Assembly: GCF_027853235.1 (NCBI RefSeq)
Contig: NZ_WKJG01000004.1
Coordinates: 1-64,000, forward strand
Reading direction: 5' to 3'
Origin: Aliibacillus thermotolerans
GTDB lineage: Bacteria; Bacillota; Bacilli; Bacillales; Marinococcaceae
Length of the DNA stretch: 64,000 nucleotides
This document shows, piece by piece, positions 1-7,933 of the stretch. The notes beneath the pieces were generated by a model. It did no database searches. It was not told the DNA's origin and saw only the letters and a program-made list of their open reading frames with translations. Positions within the stretch are counted from its first letter, which is position 1. The number at the start of each line of letters is the position of its first letter. The translations under genes and the position numbers were made by a program.

Positions 1-1
1 C

Positions 2-331
2 GGTATAGAAGATTTGCAAGTAAGTAATATGTTGAAAAACCATAAATTAGCCAAAGCTATTAGTGAAGTATCTTGGTCACAATTTAGAACGATGTTGGAA
101 TACAAAGCGAAATGGTACGGAAAGCAAGTTGTCACCGTAGCGAAAAATTTTCCATCCAGTCAGCTTTGTTCGTGCTGTGGCTACAAAAACAAAGACGTTA
201 AAAATCTTGCATTGCGTGAATGGGAATGTCCAAATTGTCATACCCATCATGACCGAGATATTAACGCAAGTTTAAATCTTCGCAAGGAAGCCTTGCGATT
301 AACCGTAGGAACTACGGGGATAGCCTACTAA
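2..331 (+). CDS. tnpB: TnpB, RNA-guided nuclease of an IS200/IS605-type element (C-terminal part, cut by window start)
   Basis: The reading frame is open from base 2, so only about the last 109 residues are visible. They carry the TnpB C-terminal signature: a zinc ribbon with a C-x2-C pair at LCSCCG and a second pair at CPNC, followed by DRDINAS, which matches the RuvC-III motif that supplies a catalytic aspartate. TnpB proteins are RNA-guided DNA endonucleases carried by IS200/IS605 and IS607 elements; they help the element persist rather than catalyse its transposition. The gene ends just before hairpins that look like the element's right end. Whether the 5' half is intact, and whether a TnpA is present, cannot be seen here. 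Confidence 0.9.
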   Translation, partial: GIEDLQVSNMLKNHKLAKAISEVSWSQFRTMLEYKAKWYGKQVVTVAKNFPSSQLCSCCGYKNKDVKNLALREWECPNCHTHHDRDINASLNLRKEALRLTVGTTGIAY

Positions 332-403
332 ATATTCGCTCGATAGAGCGAAGTTCGTAGGAATCTCCCACTTCTAAGCGAAGCGAAAGTGGGAGTAGTT
401 CAA
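332..403 (+). mobile_element. Right end of the TnpB element, with putative omega RNA 3' portion
   Basis: Two hairpins follow the tnpB stop codon: TTCGCTC-GATA-GAGCGAA (335-352) and TCCCACTT/AAGTGGGA (366-394). The segment ends in TTCAA at 399-403, after which acyl-CoA dehydrogenase coding sequence resumes in frame. Subterminal hairpins and a TCAA-type right boundary are what IS200/IS605 elements such as IS608 show. In this family the guide RNA spans the end of tnpB and the right end, and its guide is the flanking DNA. The exact boundary is inferred from where the host gene resumes. Confidence 0.7.
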
Positions 404-404
404 T

Positions 405-1042
405 ACAAATGGTATTCACAGCGATTTGGTCGTTGTTGTGTGTAAAACCGATCCATCTGCGAGCCCTGCTCATAGAGGAATAAGTCTCCTTGTCGTAGAG
501 CGAGATACGCCAGGGTTTAAAAGAGGCGAAAAATTAAATAAAGTCTGTCTTCATAGTCAAGATACCGCAGAACTCTTTTTTGAAGACGCAAAAGTACCTG
601 TTGATAATTTACTTGGAGAAGAAGGACGAGGTTTTTATTATTTAATGGAACAGTTGCAACAAGAGCGCCTCATCGTGGCGATTGCTACGGAAGTGTCTGC
701 TCGTCGGGTAGTAGAGCTGACGAAAGATTATGTAAAAGAAATACGGAATTTACGTTAGTGGAACTCGAAACAGAAGTAGAAATAGGAAAAGCTTTTTTAG
801 ATCAAGTGATTTATCGCCATATGAATGGGGAAGATGTTGTGAAAGAAGTGTCCATGGCAAAATGGTGGCTTACGGATTTAACAAAAAAAGCTGTGGCAGA
901 ATGTATGAAGCTATTCGGTGGATACGGGTATATGGAAGAATATGAAATTGCAAGAAGATTTAGGGATATTCCTGTATCTACCATTTACGCTGGCTCCAAT
1001 GAAATTATGAAAACAATTATTTCTAAAAAAATTGGACTTTAA
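405..1042 (+). pseudogene. Acyl-CoA dehydrogenase, 3' remnant interrupted by the TnpB element and a deletion
   Basis: Right after the element the frame reads TNGIHSDLVVVV, a conserved middle segment of acyl-CoA dehydrogenases. It continues through the C-terminal helical domain (GYGYMEEYEIARRFRD, then IYAGSNEIM near the end). The frame stops at 756-758 after RVVELTKDYVKE and resumes in another frame with TEFTLVELETEVEIG from 743. The stretch normally found between these blocks, about 13 residues containing the RKAFGKPI-type motif, is missing. This fits a deletion of roughly 40 bases near 740-743. The FAD enzyme would have carried out the first step of beta-oxidation, together with the ligase 15 bases downstream. 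It is clearly non-functional. Confidence 0.88.
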
Positions 1043-1057
1043 AAGGGGGAATTTCCT

Positions 1058-2662
1058 ATGATGAATGTGCAATTATCAATTGGAAGTATGCTAGAACGAG
1101 CAGAGAAGTATTTTCCAAAAAAAGAAATTGTCTCTCGAACACAGAAAAAAATTCATCGTTTGACATACGAAGAGATAGGTAGACGAACGAGACAGCTAGC
1201 TCACGCTTTAAAAGAACTTGGAGTGGCGAAAGGAGAGCGAGTGGGCACTTTTGCTTGGAATCACCATCGCCATTTGGAGGCTTATTTTGCTATTCCAGGG
1301 ATTAACGCTGTCCTCCATACGATTAATATTCGCCTGTCAGCTGAACATTTAACGTATATCATTAACCATGCGGAGGATAAAGTGCTGCTCATCGATGAAG
1401 ATTTACTTCCTCTCATTGAAAAAATCAAAGACGACATCCCGACAGTCAAAGCATTTATTATCATGGGAGACGGGGCACTTCCAAATACATCGCTCTCCCC
1501 TATCTATTCTTATGAAGAACTGCTGCAAGGTAAGGACGATTTTTTCAGCTTTGAGCCTGTTTCAGATGAAAACGACCCGGCAGGACTTTGCTATACTTCA
1601 GCGACGACGGGAAATCCAAAAGGAGTGCTCTATACCCATCGGTCGACAGTACTACACAGTATGGCTCTCGGCCTTGCTGATTCCATGGCAGTCTCAGAAA
1701 AAGACCGTGCAATGCCTGTTGTCCCAATGTTCCACGTGAATGCTTGGGGACTTCCGTTTGCTTCTACATGGTTTGGAACAACGCAAGTTTTCCCTGGTCC
1801 ACAGTTCAATCCGAAAGTGCTAGCAGAATTGATTGAAAAAGAGAAAGTGACGCTCACTGCAGGTGTTCCGACGATTTGGCTCGGTCTTCTAAAAGAGCTG
1901 GAAGAAACATCCTATGACATTAGTAGTTTAAGAGCGGTCGTATGTGGTGGTTCAGCAGCACCAGACTTTTTAATCGAGGCGTTTGAAGAAAAATATGATG
2001 TTCCGTTCTTACATGCATACGGGATGACGGAAACGAGCCCACTTGTCACTGTCTCCTCATTGAAAAGCTATCAACAATCTATTCCTCCTAGTGAAAAACT
2101 TGAAATTAGAGCGAAACAAGGCATTGTCGTACCAGGATTGGAAGTGAAAGTTGTGAATGATAAAGGAGAAGTGAAACGTGACGGGGAGGACATGGGTGAG
2201 CTCTTAATCCGTGGACCATGGATTGCGGATAAATACTATAAAGATGAGCGATCAAAGGAAGCATTCCACAATGGTTGGCTCCATACGGGAGACGTCGCTA
2301 CCATGGATGAAGAAGGATTTATTAAACTTGTGGATCGTACGAAAGATTTAATTAAGAGCGGTGGGGAATGGATTTCTTCCGTCGATTTAGAGAATGCACT
2401 GATGGCTCACGACGCTATTTTTGAAGCAGCAGTTGTCGCTATTCCACATCCAAAATGGCAAGAAAGACCCCTTGCTTGTGTCGTGTTGAAGAATCCGGAT
2501 GAGAAGATAACGAAAGAAGAATTATATGATTTTCTCAAAGCCCGCTTTGCCAACTGGATGTTACCAGATGATATTCTCTTTATGGAAGAAATACCAAAAA
2601 CGTCTGTTGGGAAATTTTTAAAGCGCGCATTACGCGATCAGTTGAAAGACTATTACCAATAA
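1058..2662 (+). CDS. Acyl-CoA synthetase (AMP-binding, medium/long-chain fatty acid-CoA ligase type)
   Basis: An intact 534-residue member of the ANL adenylate-forming superfamily. It would activate a fatty acid to acyl-AMP and then acyl-CoA in the cytoplasm. Visible motifs are the P-loop [12 protein letters not shown] (about residue 176), the A5 motif [17 protein letters not shown], the hinge [13 protein letters not shown], and the C-terminal catalytic lysine region [13 protein letters not shown]. The Ala in the P-loop replaces the commoner Gly. The ATG at 1058 lies 8 bases after the ribosome binding site AAGGGGGA; a second ATG follows immediately. It was probably co-transcribed with the upstream acyl-CoA dehydrogenase before that gene was broken. 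Chain-length preference cannot be read from sequence. Confidence 0.9.
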   Translation: MMNVQLSIGSMLERAEKYFPKKEIVSRTQKKIHRLTYEEIGRRTRQLAHALKELGVAKGERVGTFAWNHHRHLEAYFAIPGINAVLHTINIRLSAEHLTYIINHAEDKVLLIDEDLLPLIEKIKDDIPTVKAFIIMGDGALPNTSLSPIYSYEELLQGKDDFFSFEPVSDENDPAGLCYTSATTGNPKGVLYTHRSTVLHSMALGLADSMAVSEKDRAMPVVPMFHVNAWGLPFASTWFGTTQVFPGPQFNPKVLAELIEKEKVTLTAGVPTIWLGLLKELEETSYDISSLRAVVCGGSAAPDFLIEAFEEKYDVPFLHAYGMTETSPLVTVSSLKSYQQSIPPSEKLEIRAKQGIVVPGLEVKVVNDKGEVKRDGEDMGELLIRGPWIADKYYKDERSKEAFHNGWLHTGDVATMDEEGFIKLVDRTKDLIKSGGEWISSVDLENALMAHDAIFEAAVVAIPHPKWQERPLACVVLKNPDEKITKEELYDFLKARFANWMLPDDILFMEEIPKTSVGKFLKRALRDQLKDYYQ

Positions 2663-2805
2663 AGAAATGGAGTAGCTCGTTTTCATTCAAGAGGAATCAT
2701 ACTTTCCACCACTTGTACAAAGGAACAACCTGGAGATACTCTCTTGTATCAAGTTAAACCCTTTCAACAACGCAATTTTTAATATAGAACTGCTTTACCT
2801 CTCCT

Positions 2806-2852
2806 AAGTAAAACACTTCCAGCACGATTATTGATGTGGAAGTGTTTTACTT
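2806..2852 (+). terminator. Perfect 16-bp inverted repeat, probable terminator
   Basis: AAGTAAAACACTTCCA (2806-2821) and its exact complement (2837-2852) enclose a 15-base loop, 144 bases after the acyl-CoA synthetase stop. The U-run after the stem is weak, so it is a possible rather than a textbook terminator. The rest of 2663-2919 holds no gene that I recognise. Confidence 0.5.
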
Positions 2853-2919
2853 GCTCTGAGTTACACCTTTTCAGCCTTGTTTTCGATATGAAAGATATGA
2901 TAGAAAGGTCGTCGTCATC

Positions 2920-3237
2920 GTGGTGCTTGAATTATTGTTTATTGCATTTGTTTTATTTATTGGAAGTTTCTTACAAGGTGCAAGTGGATTTGGTTTCGGG
3001 CTATTTTCCATGGCGTTTTTACCGTTCATGTTTACTTTAAAAGATAGTACGCTTTTAGTCATCTCTCTTGCATTAGTGACAGCGATAATGATTTTTGTGA
3101 AAGTACGTAAACATATCGAAATGCGTAAACTCGCTTACTTATTAAGTGCTGCCATTGTTGGAAGAATTGGCGCTTATTTTATTTTACATAACTTTGGTGA
3201 AATGGACGTTCTGAAGAAAGTATTGATTCAGCGCTGA
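2920..3237 (+). pseudogene. TauE/SafE-family transporter, N-terminal fragment
   Basis: About 105 residues starting MVLELLFIAFVLFIGSFLQG (GTG start; AAAGG lies about 10 bases upstream) resemble the first third of TauE/SafE (sulfite/organosulfonate exporter-like) membrane proteins. The family normally has about 250 residues and seven to eight membrane segments; only about three are left. The reading frame stops where the terminal repeat of the downstream insertion sequence begins, so the gene was probably cut by that insertion. No matching C-terminal part appears on the far side at 7166. The family call rests on the hydrophobic pattern and the GASGFGFGLF motif. Confidence 0.65.
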
Positions 3238-3351
3238 AGAGTAAAAATTCTTCGTGATAATTTTCTACAAAGTATATCCCAAAAGATACGAAATAGGGAT
3301 AATATGGTTATGTTAAACAGCTAAATTAGTATATTTTGGGGAGTTTTAAAT

Positions 3352-3716
3352 ATGGTGACAAGAAAAGAAAAAAGAGAATGTGAAAAAGATACAAATTATT
3401 TTTTCGAGCTGGAAAAAGTCAGAAAACACTTCTTTAAAAATTTAGATGATAAACTTAATGGAATAAATGATCCAAGGCATCAAAGCTATGTTACCTATAA
3501 TAGTGATATCCTACTTATGATGACCATTTTAAAAAATGCCTTTGATTTAAAAAGTATGCGGAGTATGACAGATCAATTTAATAAAGACGAGTGTATCCAT
3601 AATTTCCAAAAGATAGTGGGATGCAGTGAGCTGAAAGAGCTGCCACATTACGATACTATTAATGACTTTTTATCCAGACTGGAACCAACAGAACTGGAAA
3701 AAATCCGAACGTACAT
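3352..3716 (+). pseudogene. Transposase, 5' part (split by group II intron)
   Basis: The ATG at 3352 is preceded by GGGGAG. The first 121 codons (segments such as NDPRHQSY, MRSMTDQFN and LPHYDTINDFL) look like the N-terminal region of a DDE transposase of the IS4-like type seen in Firmicutes. The frame is broken at 3716/3717 by the intron. Joining base 3716 to base 6326 restores IRTY-M-IKQLLAKRCFDRYR in frame, which shows both that the two parts were one gene and exactly where the intron sits. Confidence 0.8.
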
Positions 3717-3802
3717 ATAGCAATAGGTAAGGCTTTGAGGTTATCTCCACCTTTTCCCCTGCTCCACACCGTACGTGAACCTTTCAGCTCATACGGCGTT
3801 CC
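3717..3802 (-). ncRNA. Group II intron domains V and VI
   Basis: Read on the minus strand, GCCGTATGAGCTGAAAGGTT followed by CACGTACGGT folds as the 34-nt catalytic hairpin domain V. It is followed by a second stem (domain VI) about 40-50 nt long that ends at the intron's 3' AT. Domain VI should hold the bulged branch-point adenosine. This catalytic core fixes both the orientation and the 3' boundary of the intron. Confidence 0.85.
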
Positions 3803-3816
3803 ATCTATTTTACTTT

Positions 3817-5616
3817 CTAACCGATAAGTTCTAAGTTACAAACTTTTCGATATTGGTTGATTTTCTTTAACTGACCGTCCGTTATTTGTAGGTAGTTGAT
3901 TAAGCCTTGTATTGTGTCTTGTCTTGTAGCATGTATTAGCATATGAATTTCTTTGCGTAGGATTCTCAGATTTCTAAATTCGTCTGTTCCTCCTAAGCTA
4001 ACAGGTTTATAATGGTGACAGTGTACGAGTTCAGCAGGTAGAAATACCCCCGTGATTTCGCATTTACCATTTTTCATGCTGTATCTACTGATACGGTTAT
4101 CCATATACTCGGTCGTTCGATCGGGTATATTGAATTGCATGAGCCTGTTAATTTCATATGCTACGTCTGGCTTTAATCCTTTATGAATTTTAGCCCGACC
4201 CTCTATTGTATACGGTGTAAGTTCTTGCGAGAAATTCATATTATTGGACGTTTTAATATCGGCGATAGGAAATAAATAGATTCCCGCCACCTTATGTGTC
4301 CTGTATGAATTTCTGTAGAACTTCTTATATACTTCAGAAGGTTCTTTTGGTATTTCATATTTACCTATTTGTTTTAGACGGTTATACGTGAATTTTGAAA
4401 GGGCATAGGCAATTCGTGAGAATTCTATGTTTACCGTGGTAGATTTCTTGAAATAGTTGTGTACCCCTAGCACAAAACTGTTAAATAGTCTAACGTTTTG
4501 TACTGTTGGGGAATTCCTTATTCTTTTGACATATTCTTTATATTTTTGTTTAATTTCTTGTTTCTTTTTATCTATCACACCCGTTTGTGCAACGTGTTTC
4601 TTCTTTTTCTTTTCTGCCCATATTGTAAAACCTAGAAATTCAGATTTTCTCTTTCTGAGGTTTACAATTTGTGATTTTTCAGGTGAGATGTCTAATTTTA
4701 GGCGGTCTTTTAGATACAAACGCACCGCATGATACCATTTCTGGGCTGTTTTCCAATCTCTGCACATGATTTTGAAGTCATCTGCATAGCGGACAATGTA
4801 TCCTTCTTTGAGGTTGGTTTTCTTGATTGCTCTGATTTTCTTACCATTATGTGCATATTTGTATTCCGTTTTGAAATTTTCCCACTGTCCTGCTATCCAT
4901 TGGTCTAGGTCATTTAGAACAATGTTCGATAATAGGGGGGAGAGAATACCGCCTTGTGGTGTTCCTTTATTAGGAACGCCTTCACCTTCAATTTCTGCCT
5001 TGAGCATTTTAGATATGATTTTCAAGACTTGTCTGTCCTGTATTCCTATATTCCAAAGTTGTTTAATTAATCGTGTGTGATTGATATTATCGAAGAATCC
5101 TTTAATATCAATATCTACAACATAGTGTAGATTTGCACGGTTAATTAAATGTTGTGTTCTTGCTATTGCATGGTGTGTAGACCTTAGTGGTCTAAAACCG
5201 TAGCTATGATTATAAAATTTAGCTTCTGCAATAGGTTCAAGCACTTGTTTGAAGCATTGTTGGATAATTCTATCTATTATACTTGGAATACCTAGTGGGC
5301 GTTTATCGCCATTAGGTTTAGGAATAAAGACACGTCTTACTTTTTTAGGTTGATAGTTTTTAAGAATACGTCTTACTTCGTTAACTATTTCTTCATCTTT
5401 CATGGATTTGATATCCTCTATTGTTTTGCCATCTGTGCCTTCTGTTTTTGAACCTTTATTAGACTTAATCGTGCGAAAAGCTAGTAGGATATTTTCTCTT
5501 GATGTGATTATGTCATATAATCTATCAAAAGATTTTCCTTCTTTTGACTTTTCGTATAAGTCCGTAAAGGTATCTGTCATGTTATAATATTCCCAATATC
5601 TCAGGTTTGTTTGCAT
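3817..5616 (-). CDS. ltrA: Group II intron-encoded reverse transcriptase/maturase (LtrA type) with HNH endonuclease
   Basis: A 599-residue protein starting MQTNLRYWEYY, as intron-encoded proteins of this class do; longer in-frame starts exist (up to 5676). RT blocks in order are GTDGKTIEDIK (about 60-70), RPLGIPS, HSYGFRP, VVDIDIKGFFDNI, GTPQGGILSPLLSN (218-231) and the catalytic YADD (277-280). A maturase (X) domain follows. The C-terminus carries an HNH/DNA-endonuclease module with a CEITG motif, HCHHYKP and GGTDEFRNL, ending in HMLIHA. All parts look intact, so it should support splicing and retrohoming of the surrounding intron. It lies entirely inside the intron (domain IV), ending about 15 bases before domain V. 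Confidence 0.93.
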   Translation of the reverse strand: MQTNLRYWEYYNMTDTFTDLYEKSKEGKSFDRLYDIITSRENILLAFRTIKSNKGSKTEGTDGKTIEDIKSMKDEEIVNEVRRILKNYQPKKVRRVFIPKPNGDKRPLGIPSIIDRIIQQCFKQVLEPIAEAKFYNHSYGFRPLRSTHHAIARTQHLINRANLHYVVDIDIKGFFDNINHTRLIKQLWNIGIQDRQVLKIISKMLKAEIEGEGVPNKGTPQGGILSPLLSNIVLNDLDQWIAGQWENFKTEYKYAHNGKKIRAIKKTNLKEGYIVRYADDFKIMCRDWKTAQKWYHAVRLYLKDRLKLDISPEKSQIVNLRKRKSEFLGFTIWAEKKKKKHVAQTGVIDKKKQEIKQKYKEYVKRIRNSPTVQNVRLFNSFVLGVHNYFKKSTTVNIEFSRIAYALSKFTYNRLKQIGKYEIPKEPSEVYKKFYRNSYRTHKVAGIYLFPIADIKTSNNMNFSQELTPYTIEGRAKIHKGLKPDVAYEINRLMQFNIPDRTTEYMDNRISRYSMKNGKCEITGVFLPAELVHCHHYKPVSLGGTDEFRNLRILRKEIHMLIHATRQDTIQGLINYLQITDGQLKKINQYRKVCNLELIG

Positions 5617-6325
5617 GATGGTATCACTACCTTTCTTGTGATATTCCCATCGTCTTACCCGACCTTTGCAATTCACTATTTAGAAAATCTGTTTTACTCG
5701 TAAAATAGACTTGGGCCTGTTCCTCCGCTCTCATTACAAGAGTTTCAACGGTCGTGACCCTACTTTCACAAGGATAAATGAACTTCGGTGTTGCCCTTAT
5801 ATCAACCATCCGAGTGTTAGCTCTTAATGGATGTTCCTTGCTTCCCTTGTTCCTTACTCTCTAGCTGTGCATATATCCTTAGGTGTTTCCTATGAGCCTG
5901 TAAGTTATCCTGCATAGGATTACCAACATTGTCTGGTATACGATTTTCATATCGATCATTTTTACTTATCGTTAACTTACCATGCGTTTTGCATGAATGT
6001 ATCTTTCGAGTACATCATTGCTTTAGACCCGTACGTTCGGAAATTCGTCAGTCCTAGTTTGGACATTCTCACCATAGATATTTTATAGCCACCCGACCTA
6101 TCAGTTACCCTATATCCTGTGTAAGCCATACTTAGATAACCTTCAGCCGACTTTGCCTCGCTTAGCACCCTTCCCGTCTAACAACGTTCCACGCACCGAG
6201 GAGTATCAGTGTAGATGTTTCAAGGTGACCTGTACCTATCATTCCATCTATCGAGAGTAAAGTTAGGTTACATTTGTAACCCTCACGTTTCGTGGGTTAT
6301 CCACTTATCGTGAAACAAGTCGCAC

Positions 6326-7111
6326 GATCAAACAATTGCTTGCCAAAAGATGTTTTGATCGGTACCGGATAAACGGGAAGTACTGGGGAATCATCATTGA
6401 TGGGACAGGGCTTTTTAGTTTTCAACAAAAGCATTGCGACCATTGCTTAAGACGGAATATACCGATAAAGCAACTGGTGAGAAAAAGACTGTATACATGC
6501 ATCATGTACTTGAAGCCAAACTGGTAGTAGGTGACATGGTCCTAAGTATAGCTTCCGAGTTTATTGAAAACGAATCGGAGGATGTATCTAAACAAGATTG
6601 TGAACTAAAAGCATTTTATCGGTTGGCCAAAAACAAGCATTTAAGAGATTACCCATATGCATCCTAAGAGATAGTCTTTATGCCTGCGAATGCGATAAGT
6701 ACGGGTGGAAGTACATGATGCGATTTAAAGAAGGTAAAATCAAAAGCGTTGCCAAAGAATTTCAAGAGATTAAGGCGATGGAAAATCTATCAGAAGACAT
6801 ATGCTGGGTGAACGATATTGCGTATAATCAAAGAACATTGAACATACTTGAATATCACTTCGTTAAAAATCAGGAGAAAAAGACTTTTACATTTATCACA
6901 AATATCAAGGTAACAAATCGAAATGCACGTAAACTAATTCATGCGGGGCGAAGTCGTTGGAAGATTGAAAACCAGGGCTTTAATCGTCAAAAAAAATATT
7001 CGGTATCACATTGAACATGCCAGTAGTCGCCATTATGTAGCGATGAAGAATCACTACCTTCTAACACAGATTGCAGATATTCTAATGCAGTTATTTATAT
7101 TCTTTCATTGA
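6326..7111 (+). pseudogene. Transposase, 3' part, with three frameshifts
   Basis: This continues the reading frame interrupted at 3716: IKQLLAKRCFDRYR, then IIIDGTGLFSF containing a DDE-type acidic residue. The frame shifts near 6450 (one base lost in TTAA(A)GACGG), again near 6650 (before PICILRDSLYACE), and again at the eight-A run near 6988-6996. Restoring the frames gives a full transposase that ends at the TGA at 7109. Recognisable later blocks are YMHHVLEAKLVVGD, KYGWKYMMRFKEG and GRSRWKIENQGFN (the YREK-like region). With an intron and three shifts the gene cannot make a transposase. Confidence 0.85.
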
Positions 7112-7270
7112 CTCAACCTTTTTTATTGATTGGAAGAGATTTAATAAAATTTACTCTTTACAGCTGCTCATAAACTTATTGTATTGATTCATGTTTCATA
7201 TCGTGTTAAGATAATTGAAGGACGAATGACCGCTTTCGTTTTATGGTCAATTATGGAGGAGACCCAACCA

Positions 7271-7849
7271 GTGATTAGTGATAAAAAAGTTAATATTATA
7301 AATGCAGCAATAAAATCGTTTAGTCATTTTGGATATAAAGCGACTACCATGGATCAGGTCGCAAAAATAGCCAAAGTCGGTAAAGGAACCATTTACACTT
7401 ACTTTTCCACAAAAGAAGAATTACTAAAGGTAATCATTCATAAAATGGCTGTCGAAATGAGAAAAATAGCAACAGAAGCTGTTACCACCGGTGATGATTT
7501 TGTTGCAAATTTTAATGCAGTTTTGCATGCTGTTACCCAATTTCAGGAAGAACATGAACTGATTATTAAATTGTCACAGGAAGTAAAGGAAATTGGCACA
7601 CCTGAAGTAATAGAAGCACTGCAGGATTTTGAAAACGAAATTTGTGCATTTATTGAGATGAAAATTAATTTGGCAATAGAGCGTGGAGAGTTAAAGGAAT
7701 GTAATCCGAAAATCACCGCTTTTCTAATGTATAAAATGTACATTAACTTGGTTAATGATTGGAAAGAACGTTATGACTCTTTGGATAAAGACGAGATCGC
7801 ATCTCTAATTAATTTATATTTTATTCATGGAATAGGTAGCGAAGAATAA
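7271..7849 (+). CDS. TetR/AcrR-family transcriptional regulator
   Basis: A 192-residue regulator. I chose the GTG at 7271 because GGAGGAG ends 9 bases before it; the frame is open farther upstream without a good ribosome binding site. The N-terminal helix-turn-helix is typical: INAAIKSFSHFGYKATTMDQVAKIAKVGKGTIYTYFSTKEELL split over residues 6-50. The C-terminal two thirds are the variable ligand-binding and dimerisation helices. It sits directly upstream of a YhgE-like gene in the same direction, the arrangement of yhgD-yhgE in Bacillus subtilis, so it probably controls that gene and itself. The effector is unknown. Confidence 0.88.
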   Translation: MISDKKVNIINAAIKSFSHFGYKATTMDQVAKIAKVGKGTIYTYFSTKEELLKVIIHKMAVEMRKIATEAVTTGDDFVANFNAVLHAVTQFQEEHELIIKLSQEVKEIGTPEVIEALQDFENEICAFIEMKINLAIERGELKECNPKITAFLMYKMYINLVNDWKERYDSLDKDEIASLINLYFIHGIGSEE

Positions 7850-7933
7850 AGTTACCTTATTATTTTTTGTGCAATCGACCAAAATACTATTTTAGTCATA
7901 TGGATATTTTTAGATGTATGGATGGATGATGTT

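Larger units (their letters stand above)
3717..6325 (-). mobile_element. Complete group II intron, reverse strand
   Basis: On the minus strand the intron starts GTGCGACTTG at 6325, which fits the group II 5' consensus GUGYG, and ends ...CCTATTGCTAT at 3717, fitting the AY end. It is 2,609 nt long. Next to the 3' end lies a typical domain V (about 3763-3802, with a GAAA tetraloop between ATGAGCT and GGTTCACGT), then domain VI. It encodes an intact reverse transcriptase/maturase with an HNH domain. Domains I-III occupy about 5617-6325, which otherwise has no gene. It lies antisense to the transposase gene that it interrupts. Confidence 0.92.
3233..7166 (+). mobile_element. Decayed insertion sequence carrying a group II intron
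   Basis: Imperfect terminal inverted repeats are visible: GCTGAAGAGTAAA at 3233 and, on the opposite strand from 7166, CAGCTGTAAAGAGTAAA. Between them lie a transposase gene in two parts (3352-3716 and 6326-7111) and a complete group II intron (3717-6325) in the reverse direction. Without the intron the element would be about 1.3 kb. I could not find a convincing target-site duplication. The transposase is dead, so this copy could move only if a related transposase acted from elsewhere. Confidence 0.7.

Noticed and set aside
6440-6996. Frameshifts in the transposase as programmed frameshifting.
   Set aside because: Three shifts in different directions plus an intron do not match the single -1 shift used by some insertion sequences.
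3220-7191. GTATTGATTCA at 3220-3230 and again at 7181-7191, flanking the insertion sequence, as a target-site duplication.
   Set aside because: The right terminal repeat ends about 15 bases before the second copy, so the two do not abut the element symmetrically, and the TauE frame does not resume after it. Chance cannot be excluded.
7271-7849. The TetR regulator as the controller of the paa genes.
   Set aside because: It pairs with yhgE as in B. subtilis, lies far from the paa region, and paaX is the local candidate.
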